Shown one piece after another: positions 1 to 4,572 of a DNA stretch of 7,534 nt. A program made the position numbers and the translations under genes. The stretch comes from DATEHQ01 sp035279525 (GTDB lineage: Bacteria > Chloroflexota > Dormibacteria > Dormibacterales > Dormibacteraceae). The first letter of the stretch is position 1. The number at the start of each line of letters is the position of its first letter. Location: assembly GCA_035279525.1 (NCBI GenBank), contig DATEHQ010000020.1:1-7534 (forward strand), given 5' to 3'. The notes below the pieces were generated by a model. That model was not told where the DNA came from. It made no database searches and worked only from the letters and a program-made list of their open reading frames with translations.

Positions 1-354
1 AGTCGTGGGGATCGCGACGTGTGGGAGGGCGAGATCGTCACCACCGGCCCGGATCGACATGATCTTCGCCGAGTCGATCGCGCTGCCGCCGCCAAAGCTG
101 ACCAGCCCGTCCACTCGCTCCCGCCGCGCCTGCTCGACGCCAGCATCGACATGTGATGCCGGAGCGTGCTGGCCCACGACCACGACTGTCGCCGGATGCA
201 GGCCGAGCCGCTCGATCGAGTCGGCGAGCGATCGGGTCGTGACCACCCCGACCCGCGACACACCGAGGCGGCTCAGCTCTTCGTTCAGCTGCCGGCGAGA
301 GCCCGCGCCCCAGTGAATCACGCGGGGATTCACGTATGTAAAGGTGCCGCTCAT
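1..354 (-). CDS. Iron-containing alcohol dehydrogenase / maleylacetate reductase-like, N-terminal part (cut by window edge)
   Basis: The minus strand reads open from an ATG at 354 to the window edge, giving 118 codons with no stop. The protein begins MSGTFTYVNPRVIHWGAG and continues with an LGVSRVGVVTT strand, the usual opening of the NAD(P)H-binding domain in the Fe-ADH superfamily. The motif SFGGGSAIDSAK near residues 87-98 is the pyrophosphate-binding GGGS loop. The fragment ends in AIPTT, which in this family leads into the metal-binding domain; those metal ligands lie outside the window. The F-T-Y-x-x-P-R-V-I opening and the HAP segment before the GGGS loop resemble maleylacetate reductases, which reduce maleylacetate to 3-oxoadipate in (hydroxy)quinol degradation. 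A general alcohol dehydrogenase is equally possible. It is divergent from the esterase at 378, with 23 bp between the starts and no clear Shine-Dalgarno, so a leaderless mRNA is likely. Family assignment is firm; substrate is open. Confidence 0.87.
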   Translation of the reverse strand, partial: MSGTFTYVNPRVIHWGAGSRRQLNEELSRLGVSRVGVVTTRSLADSIERLGLHPATVVVVGQHAPASHVDAGVEQARRERVDGLVSFGGGSAIDSAKIMSIRAGGDDLALPHVAIPTT

Positions 355-362
355 GGCGTGGT

Positions 363-369
363 CATACTA
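363..369. promoter_or_regulatory. Shared near-symmetric -10 element serving divergent genes
   Basis: The 23-bp gap between the two start codons contains CATACTA. Read on plus, CATACT (363-368) matches TATAAT at 4 of 6 positions and ends 9 nt before the esterase ATG. Read on minus, TAGTAT (369-364) fits the TAnnnT form and ends exactly 9 nt before the dehydrogenase ATG. Both transcripts would then begin within a few bases of their start codons. No convincing -35 was found for either direction; any such element would lie inside the opposite gene. Symmetric -10 boxes that fire both ways are an established feature of bacterial promoters, but activity here is inferred. Confidence 0.45.
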
Positions 370-377
370 CGAATGAG

Positions 378-1004
378 ATGGCGAGCGTTCACGGCCAGCG
401 CGTGCTCGAGGCAGGAGAACGTCTCCAGTCGGCGCGGGCGGCGATGATCCTGGTCCACGGTCGCGGCGCGACGGCCGAGGACATCATGACCATCGCCTCC
501 GAGGTGCAGCGCCCGGGCTTCGCCTACCTCGCTCCGCAGGCGCCGGGAAACGCGTGGTACCCCAACCCCTTCACGGCACCTCTGGAGAGCAACCAACCCA
601 ACCTGGACGAGGCCCTGCAGACGCTGGCCGGCCTGGTGTTTCGCGTCGAGGCGCACGTGCCGGCGCACAGAACCATCCTGCTCGGGTTCTCGCAGGGCGC
701 GTGCCTGACGCTCGAGTTCGCGGCCCGCAACGCGCGCCGGTATGGGGGAGTGGTGGGGCTGAGCGGAGGCCTGATCGGACCGCCGGACACCCCACGCGAC
801 TATGCCGGCGCGCTCGAAGGCACTCCTGTCTTTCTCGGCTGCAGCGACGTCGACCCATACATCCAGAAGGATCGAGTCCTCGATGCAGCCCAGGTTTTCA
901 AGCGCATGGGCGCCGAAGTGACCGTGCGCTTCTACCCGGGGATGGCGCACACGGTGAGCGTCGAGGAGGTCGCGATGGTCGCCGCGATCGTGGAGAGCGT
1001 CTGA
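378..1004 (+). CDS. Alpha/beta-hydrolase, phospholipase/carboxylesterase family (MhqD/YpfH-like)
   Basis: This 208-residue protein has the normal length for the family (about 200-220) and no signal peptide, so it should be a cytoplasmic serine esterase. Visible elements are the oxyanion-hole motif LVHGRG (residues 25-30), the family block PQAPGNAWYP (53-62), the nucleophile elbow GFSQG with Ser105, an acidic residue in GCSDVD (Asp157 most likely) and the catalytic His191 in PGMAHTV. The triad is complete. Relatives include YpfH-type carboxylesterases and MhqD, which belongs to a quinone-stress regulon in Bacillus. The divergent maleylacetate-reductase-like gene would fit a shared role in quinol or aromatic ring-cleavage metabolism, but that is inference. 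The ATG at 378 lacks a good Shine-Dalgarno and sits 9 nt after a -10-like box, consistent with leaderless translation. It converges with the ferritin-like gene, with 22 bp between stop codons. Confidence 0.9.
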   Translation: MASVHGQRVLEAGERLQSARAAMILVHGRGATAEDIMTIASEVQRPGFAYLAPQAPGNAWYPNPFTAPLESNQPNLDEALQTLAGLVFRVEAHVPAHRTILLGFSQGACLTLEFAARNARRYGGVVGLSGGLIGPPDTPRDYAGALEGTPVFLGCSDVDPYIQKDRVLDAAQVFKRMGAEVTVRFYPGMAHTVSVEEVAMVAAIVESV

Positions 1005-1026
1005 CCGCCCAGGGCCGGCGCAGCCT

Positions 1027-1347
1027 CTAGAGCTTCTTCTCGTCCTCCTCCGCCTCTTCACCGTGCTCGACGATGTCGCCTTCCTTGAACAGCACGTCCT
1101 TGAGCACGGTGCGCCACTTCGGCTTGCGCCTGGCCAGGAATTCCAGCGCCATCGAGAAGTGCTTGAACTCCTCCTCCTGGGCGTCCTTCATGATCGCCCT
1201 GGCCTGCGGCTCACGCTCCAGCGAGATCCGCTGCTCGTACCAGCCGATGGCCTCAGCCTCCTCCTGGAGGGACGCCGCCATGCGCGCGAATGTCCGAATC
1301 TCCTGGCTGAGCTCGCCAGGCGGCTCGTGGTACTGCTCGGTCCCCAT
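1027..1347 (-). CDS. Encapsulated-ferritin-like protein (EncFtn family), no encapsulin nearby
   Basis: This 106-residue acidic helical protein matches the EncFtn type of half-ferritin, a two-helix protein that dimerises to build the di-iron ferroxidase site and stores iron inside encapsulin shells. Visible signatures are the YHEPPGELS N-terminus, helix 1 with EEAEAIGWYEQRIS (Glu29, Glu30, Glu32, Trp36, Tyr37), helix 2 with EEEFKHFSMALEFL (Glu60, His63), and the closing block KPKWRTVLKDVLFKEGDI. By position, Glu30, Glu60 and His63 correspond to the iron ligands Glu32, Glu62 and His65 of the Rhodospirillum rubrum protein. The C-terminus is a charged tail ending EEDEKKL, without the hydrophobic LGIGSLR-like cargo peptide, and neither neighbour is a shell gene. 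Translation start is well supported by AGGTGAGG just before the ATG. Family assignment is strong; whether the protein is encapsulated is unknown. Confidence 0.9.
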   Translation of the reverse strand: MGTEQYHEPPGELSQEIRTFARMAASLQEEAEAIGWYEQRISLEREPQARAIMKDAQEEEFKHFSMALEFLARRKPKWRTVLKDVLFKEGDIVEHGEEAEEDEKKL

Positions 1348-1355
1348 GCCTCACC

Positions 1356-1371
1356 TAACCGTACGCGGTTA
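1356..1371. repeat. Short inverted repeat in the divergent ferritin-like/GlsB intergenic region
   Basis: TAACCG and CGGTTA form a perfect 6-bp inverted repeat around a TACG spacer. It lies 9 bp before the ferritin-like start codon, just upstream of or touching its Shine-Dalgarno, and 37 bp before the GlsB start. It could be an operator dyad or a small mRNA hairpin; it does not resemble a Fur box. A 6-bp repeat may also be chance. Confidence 0.3.
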
Positions 1372-1408
1372 TGGCAAGTAATCGGACCCAACGTGGTTAG
1401 AAAGCCAG

Positions 1409-1672
1409 ATGGAAAACGCGATCGTTTTCATCGTGGTCGGCCTGGTCGCCGGCTTCCTGGCCAGCCGGCTAGTGACCGGGAAAGGCAAAGGCTGGCTGCT
1501 GAACATCGTGATCGGCATCCTGGGCGCCATCATCGGTGGCTGGCTCGCGGGAGTCGTCCATCTTTCGATCGGTTACGGAATTTTCGGGCAGATACTGGTC
1601 GCCTTCGCGGGGGCGGTGATCCTGCTTCTCCTTTGGAGGGTTCTGTTCGGCCGGCGCCGGCGCCACGCCTAG
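1409..1672 (+). CDS. GlsB/YeaQ/YmgE family stress-response membrane protein
   Basis: This 87-residue protein has the typical length of the family annotated as GlsB/YeaQ/YmgE or transglycosylase-associated proteins. It consists almost entirely of three hydrophobic segments, at about residues 3-20, 29-50 and 57-80. They include the glycine-rich helix NIVIGILGAIIGGWLAG, typical of close helix packing, and a loop with basic residues after the first helix (GKGKG). The C-terminal RRRR cluster after the last helix predicts a cytoplasmic end. Family members sit in the cytoplasmic membrane and are linked to general or envelope stress in several bacteria, but their molecular function is not known. The gene is probably monocistronic and diverges from the ferritin-like gene across 61 bp. 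The start is preceded by a weak AGAAAG. It is followed 79 bp later by a secreted-protein gene on the same strand. Confidence 0.88.
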   Translation: MENAIVFIVVGLVAGFLASRLVTGKGKGWLLNIVIGILGAIIGGWLAGVVHLSIGYGIFGQILVAFAGAVILLLLWRVLFGRRRRHA

Positions 1673-1737
1673 TAGGTTCGTCCTATGGACGGCCGCCCTC
1701 CGGTGTGATTGCATGAAAGCGACCCGTCCGGTCTAGC

Positions 1738-1745
1738 AGGGAGGT
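1738..1745 (+). promoter_or_regulatory. Strong ribosome-binding site that decides the secreted protein's start
   Basis: AGGGAGGT is a near-perfect Shine-Dalgarno sequence. Its GGAGG core ends 7 nt before the ATG at 1752. An in-frame GTG at 1746 would sit directly against the core, so the ATG is the better start. Confidence 0.75.
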
Positions 1746-1751
1746 GTGTAT

Positions 1752-2573
1752 ATGGGCTTCATCGCTTCACGCAAGCTGCGCGGCCTGTTTGGCGCCGCCG
1801 CCATCGCGGCCACGTCAATGGTGCTCGGCGTCACGAATGCGGCGGCTTCGACGAATGCGACGTGTGCCGGCGGCAGTGTGGCAGCAGGCACTTACCAGTC
1901 GCTGACCGTCACCGGTATGTGCCAGGTGCTCAGCGGCGACGTGACGGTCACGCGGAACATCACGATCACCGCTGGCGGTGGTCTGAACGCCGCCTTCTTC
2001 GGCTCGAACCTGAACGTCGGGCGCAACGTGATCATCCTTCCGGGCGCGGTTGGGATCGTGCTTGGATGTGAGCCGTTCGCGTTCCCGTGTTTCAACGATC
2101 CCAACCGCAACACCGGCGGCACGCCGGGGATGCAGACCAACGACGTGGTCGGCGGCAACTTCGTGTCGGAAGGCGCCGCTTTGGTGCTCGTGCACCACAA
2201 CACCATTTGGGGCGAGGTGGCCCAGACCGGTGGCGGCGGCGGCCTGACGTGCGCCCCGCTCTTCGAGAACGGCCCTCCGCCCTACACGACATACGAAGAC
2301 AACACGATCCACGGCGACGTGACCGTGGCCGACCTGCACACCTGCTGGTCCGGCATCTTCCGCAACACGGTTTCCGGAAGCGTGAACTGGAATGACAATG
2401 TCACCTTCGACCCCGACGGCAACGAGGTCTCCGGAAACATAATCGCCGGCAATCTCAACTGCTTCGACAACAAGCCCGCCGCCCAGTTCGGCGACTCGGC
2501 TGGAGTCCCCAACACTGTAGGCGGTGCCACCAGGGGCCAGTGCCTGAACCTGGCGGGCAACAGCGTCGGTTAG
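1752..2573 (+). CDS. Secreted eight-cysteine protein with Asn/Gly-rich beta-helix-like repeats
   Basis: The 273-residue product starts with a classic signal peptide: a basic stretch RKLR, a hydrophobic core from about residue 11, and an Ala-rich exit VTNAAAS near residues 27-33, where signal peptidase I should cut. The mature part is rich in Gly, Asn, Val and Thr. It contains repeated N-x-(V/I)-x-G-x-(V/I) units such as RNITI, RNVII, HNTIWGEV, DNTIHGDV, RNTVSGSV and GNIIAGNL, spaced about one coil apart, which suggests a right-handed parallel beta-helix. All eight cysteines (38, 57, 106, 113, 167, 198, 237, 264) lie after the signal peptide, so up to four disulfides could form. The C-terminal block AAQFGDSAGVPNTVGGATRGQC resembles a recurring segment of uncharacterised secreted proteins in high-GC bacteria (from memory, not searched). 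No catalytic motif or cell-wall anchor is visible. It may be an extracellular structural or carbohydrate-contacting protein; function is unknown. Confidence 0.85.
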   Translation: MGFIASRKLRGLFGAAAIAATSMVLGVTNAAASTNATCAGGSVAAGTYQSLTVTGMCQVLSGDVTVTRNITITAGGGLNAAFFGSNLNVGRNVIILPGAVGIVLGCEPFAFPCFNDPNRNTGGTPGMQTNDVVGGNFVSEGAALVLVHHNTIWGEVAQTGGGGGLTCAPLFENGPPPYTTYEDNTIHGDVTVADLHTCWSGIFRNTVSGSVNWNDNVTFDPDGNEVSGNIIAGNLNCFDNKPAAQFGDSAGVPNTVGGATRGQCLNLAGNSVG

Positions 2574-2591
2574 CGACCGGTAGAAGAGCAG

Positions 2592-2621
2592 CACGAGGGG
2601 CCCCCGCCGGGGCCCTTCGTG
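2592..2621 (+). terminator. Long GC-rich hairpin after the secreted-protein gene
   Basis: Arms at 2592-2604 and 2609-2621 pair over 13 bp, with a single G-U wobble and a CGCC loop. The hairpin starts 18 nt after the stop codon at 2573. No T-run follows, so it is either a U-less terminator or an mRNA 3'-end stabiliser. It should separate the secreted-protein gene from the oxidoreductase operon. Confidence 0.65.
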
Positions 2622-2662
2622 GCTCAGGAATACGATCTCCCGCGGTGTCCTTGTAGTTCCCG

Positions 2663-3490
2663 ATGGGGGCCGCCAGACAGGTCCAGTTCGGGATCTTCCT
2701 CGTCCCGCAGGCGGGTGATCCGCAGCGCCTGCTCGACCTGGCCGCGCTGGCGGACGAGCTAGGGTTCGAGCTGGTCGGGGTGCAGGACCATCCCTACCAG
2801 CGGCTCTTCCTCGACACCTGGACCTTGCTGACCGCGATCGCGATGCGTACCCGGCGGATCACGGTCTTTCCGGACGTCGCCAATGTTCCCCTGCGACCGC
2901 CGGCGATCCTCGCGAAGTCGGCCGCGACGCTCGACCTGCTGAGCGGCGGGCGGGTCGAGCTCGGCCTCGGCGCCGGCGGCGCGGCGGAGTGGATCAAGGC
3001 CATCGGCGGACCGGAGCGGACGCGCGGCGAGTCGGTCACGGCGCTCGAGGAGGCGATCCAGGTCGTCCGGTTGATGTGGAGCGGCCAGCCGCGCGTGCGG
3101 TTCGACGGACGCTTCTATCAGCTGGCCGGTGTCAATGCCGGACCGAGGCCGGCCCACCCGATCGGCATCTGGCTCGGGGCCTACAAGCCACGCATGCTGT
3201 CGATCGTGGGGCGGCTGGCCGACGGCTGGGTGCCATCGCTGGGCTATGTGACACCGAGCGACCTGGACGAGGGCAACAAGCGGATCGACGACGCCGCCAT
3301 CGCCGCCGGTCGCGAGCCCCGGGCCATCCGGCGCGTGCTCAACTCGGGCGATCAGCCGGTGGAGCTTCTGGTCGAGCTGGTCGTTGAGCACGGCATGGAC
3401 ACGTTCATCGTGAGCGGCGAAGACCCGGACGAGATGCGGCGCTTCGCCACCGAGGTCGCGCCGGCGGTCCGGGAAGCCCTGAAGGCGTAG
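2663..3490 (+). CDS. LLM-class flavin-dependent oxidoreductase (luciferase-like, probably F420 or FMN dependent)
   Basis: This 275-residue cytoplasmic protein has the luciferase-like monooxygenase (TIM-barrel) fold. Visible blocks are FGIFLVPQAGD (residues 9-19), LADELGFELVGVQDHPY (29-45), TWTLLTAIAMRTRRITVFPDVANVPLRPPAILAKSAATLDLLSGGRVELGLGAG in pieces from 52 to 105, EEAIQVVRLMWSG (129-141), GRFYQL (149-154) and GIWLGAYKP then GRLADGWVPS (168-192). The VQDHPY and DLLSGGR-x-x-LGLGAG motifs are typical of F420-dependent members, but cofactor and substrate cannot be decided from sequence alone. The segment after RRVLN (residues 222-226) runs almost directly into the final VELVVEHGMDTFIVSGEDP helix-strand unit; by recollection this linker is longer in many relatives. 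It is the first gene of a two-gene operon with the methyltransferase. Confidence 0.9.
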   Translation: MGAARQVQFGIFLVPQAGDPQRLLDLAALADELGFELVGVQDHPYQRLFLDTWTLLTAIAMRTRRITVFPDVANVPLRPPAILAKSAATLDLLSGGRVELGLGAGGAAEWIKAIGGPERTRGESVTALEEAIQVVRLMWSGQPRVRFDGRFYQLAGVNAGPRPAHPIGIWLGAYKPRMLSIVGRLADGWVPSLGYVTPSDLDEGNKRIDDAAIAAGREPRAIRRVLNSGDQPVELLVELVVEHGMDTFIVSGEDPDEMRRFATEVAPAVREALKA

Positions 3491-4018
3491 TTGGACAGGG
3501 CAGACCTGGTCGCTCTGCTGCGCGACGGGATCGACGAGCGGGGAGGAGACTGGGCGGATCTGGGGTCGGGCGAAGGCGCGTTCACGTATGCGCTGTCCGA
3601 CCTGGTCGGAGCCGACGCACACATCACCGCGGTCGACAAGGACGGTCGCGCGCTCCAGGGCCTGGCCGGCGACTTCGAAATTCGCGTGGCCGACTTCACC
3701 AGGGGTGTGGACCTGCGCGGACTCGACGGAGTCGTCATGGCGAACTCTCTGCACTTCGTCCGGGACAAAGAGCCAGTGCTGCACTCGGTGCGCGCGATGC
3801 TCAAGCCCGGTGGGCGACTCATCGTGGTCGAATACGACGCCGAGCGCGGCAACCCGTGGGTGCCGCACCCCTTCACCTACGCGACCTGGGAAAAACTCGC
3901 GGCTCGGGCGGGCTTCGTGGGGACGCGCTTTCTCCATTCCGTGCCGAGCCGCTGGCTCAACGGCATCTGGTCGGCCGTCTCGATCGCGCCCCCATCAAGC
4001 CCCAGTCGGGCGGTTTGA
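3491..4018 (+). CDS. Class I SAM-dependent methyltransferase
   Basis: This 175-residue Rossmann-type methyltransferase has motif I as DLGSGEG (residues 23-29), the acidic ribose contact in AVDKD (Asp49), a motif with Asp68 in VADFT, ANSLHFV (84-90) after the fourth strand, and LKPGGRLIVVEYD (104-116). The tail SVPSRWLNGIWSAVS is retained. The start is taken as TTG immediately after the TAG of the oxidoreductase, because the next in-frame alternatives would delete the first helix (RADLVALLRDGI), and GAAGG at 3481-3485 is correctly spaced. The abutting stop and start imply translational coupling, so both products may modify the same small molecule; the substrate is not predictable. The last residues (about PSRAV) and the stop codon are encoded inside a palindromic element. 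Confidence 0.88.
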   Translation: MDRADLVALLRDGIDERGGDWADLGSGEGAFTYALSDLVGADAHITAVDKDGRALQGLAGDFEIRVADFTRGVDLRGLDGVVMANSLHFVRDKEPVLHSVRAMLKPGGRLIVVEYDAERGNPWVPHPFTYATWEKLAARAGFVGTRFLHSVPSRWLNGIWSAVSIAPPSSPSRAV

Positions 4019-4033
4019 TCAAAACGCCCGACT
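4004..4033. repeat. Palindromic element, copy 1 (overlaps the methyltransferase stop)
   Basis: A 30-bp dyad is centred between 4018 and 4019. The outer arms AGTCGGGCG and CGCCCGACT are perfect, the inner core TTTGATCAAA is perfect, and one G/A mismatch pair (4013/4024) separates them. The TGA stop codon lies in the core. GC-rich arms outside an AT-rich centre are the reverse of a usual terminator, and no T-run follows. It could work as a bidirectional mRNA hairpin or as a binding site for a dimeric protein. Confidence 0.75.
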
Positions 4034-4047
4034 TGCCGCCGCGGGTG

Positions 4048-4073
4048 GGGGGCGCTTTGCGCAAAACGCCCCC
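4048..4073. repeat. Palindromic element, copy 2
   Basis: A 26-bp dyad is centred between 4060 and 4061. Arms GGGGGCG and CGCCCCC flank TTTGCGCAAA, again with one mismatch pair (C/A, 4055/4066) at the same symmetric position as in copy 1. The 22-bp cores of the two copies (4008-4029 and 4050-4071) agree at 19 positions. It ends 13 bp before the stop codon of the minus-strand hypothetical gene, so it may terminate or protect that transcript. Confidence 0.75.
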
Positions 4074-4086
4074 GAGAAGCGCGTTC

Positions 4087-4509
4087 TTAGAAGACCTGTG
4101 ACTGCGGCGTGGTCTCCGTCGCGTGCTCGTGCCGGCCCCGGTGCCGGCGCATCCATCGCCGGATCATCACGCTCCGCCGGTCGTCCGACTGGCGCCCGCC
4201 ACCGCCGGGGTTGAAGCGCTTCGTCACGCCGCCGAGCTTCGCGCCCCAGGTGACGTACTTGTGGAAGCGCTCCTCGGCCTCCCGGGCGATGCCGATGCGC
4301 TCGCCGCGGGTCTCCTCGCGGAAGCGGGCGATGCGGCCCGCCGCCGCGCCTTCCTTCTCCTCCGGGGAGGAGCCGACGTTGAGCTCGGGCAGCGAGCCCA
4401 GGACCACGACCTGGTCGTCCTCGATCGTGACCTCCACCCCCGTGAACCAGCCGTCCGGGAGCCTTCCGGCAAACCAACCTTTGATCGCGTCGAACTCTTT
4501 CTGTTCCAT
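4087..4509 (-). CDS. Conserved hypothetical protein with unusual basic/His C-terminus
   Basis: This 140-residue protein is probably cytoplasmic, with no signal peptide or membrane segment. It opens with FDAIKGWFAGRLPDGWF (residues 6-22), followed by a beta hairpin EVTIEDDQVVVLGSLPE (26-42) and a long charged helix with RIARFREETRGERIGIAREAEERF (59-82), then YVTWGAKLGGVTKRF. I recall this GRLPDGWF ... RFREETR-x-x-R-x-x-IAREAE-x-RF-x-x-x-V-x-WG pattern from uncharacterised proteins of actinobacteria and relatives; no function is known to me. From about residue 101 the sequence becomes Gly/Arg/His rich (GGGGRQ, RRWMRRHRGRHEH), low in complexity and unlike the first part. The ATG at 4509 follows a promoter-like sequence closely and lacks a Shine-Dalgarno, so a leaderless transcript is likely. 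It converges with the methyltransferase and diverges from the ABC exporter. Confidence 0.8.
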   Translation of the reverse strand: MEQKEFDAIKGWFAGRLPDGWFTGVEVTIEDDQVVVLGSLPELNVGSSPEEKEGAAAGRIARFREETRGERIGIAREAEERFHKYVTWGAKLGGVTKRFNPGGGGRQSDDRRSVMIRRWMRRHRGRHEHATETTPQSQVF

Positions 4510-4516
4510 GCGTTAC

Positions 4517-4546
4517 ATAATTACACTGCAATAAACTGAATGTCAA
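4517..4546 (-). promoter_or_regulatory. Predicted promoter of the hypothetical gene (perfect -35, leaderless)
   Basis: On the minus strand a perfect TTGACA (4546-4541) is followed after 18 bp by AATTAT (4522-4517), which matches TATAAT at 4 of 6. The -10 box ends 7 nt before the ATG at 4509, so transcription should start at or next to the start codon. This is the only clearly AT-rich stretch in the window (about 4508-4550). Confidence 0.6.
4532..4537 (+). promoter_or_regulatory. Candidate -10 box for the ABC exporter gene
   Basis: TAAACT matches TATAAT at 4 of 6 and lies 35 nt before the ATG at 4573. It falls within the spacer of the opposing promoter, so the two would compete for polymerase. 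No good -35 is seen at 16-18 bp, which keeps the call weak. Confidence 0.25.
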
Positions 4547-4572
4547 GCCAAGTTGAGTAAGCTCGAAACGAA

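Noticed and set aside
5..447. Two plus-strand frames at the left edge
   Set aside because: Shadows of the minus-strand dehydrogenase, which has the GGGSAID motif and family N-terminus.
351..1061. 236-codon minus-strand open frame over the esterase
   Set aside because: The plus-strand esterase has a full catalytic triad; the antisense product is low-complexity Arg/His-rich.
1356..1371. Fur or iron-box upstream of the ferritin-like gene
   Set aside because: The dyad is GC-containing (TAACCG/CGGTTA) and lacks the GATAAT-type hexamers of Fur boxes.
1063..1716. 217-codon plus-strand open frame
   Set aside because: It runs antisense through the ferritin-like gene and out of frame through the GlsB gene, both clearly recognised families.
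1815..2594. 259-codon minus-strand open frame over the secreted-protein gene
   Set aside because: The plus-strand gene has a signal peptide, strong ribosome site and regular repeats; the antisense frame has none.
2759..3937. 392-codon minus-strand open frame
   Set aside because: Antisense to the oxidoreductase-methyltransferase operon; composition (Arg, His, Asp, Gln) is that of a GC-rich shadow.
4004..4073. Reading the paired palindromes as a CRISPR array
   Set aside because: Only two units, each self-complementary throughout, with a spacer-like interval of 20 bp; no further repeats and no cas genes.
4004..4073. Reading the palindromes as parS or an origin site
   Set aside because: The cores TTTGATCAAA and TTTGCGCAAA do not match the parS consensus, and no parAB, dnaA or DnaA-box cluster is present.
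4019..4546. 175-codon minus-strand frame overlapping the hypothetical gene
   Set aside because: Different frame from the 140-residue protein that has the family-like motifs and the well-placed promoter; its translation is Gly/Arg shadow sequence.
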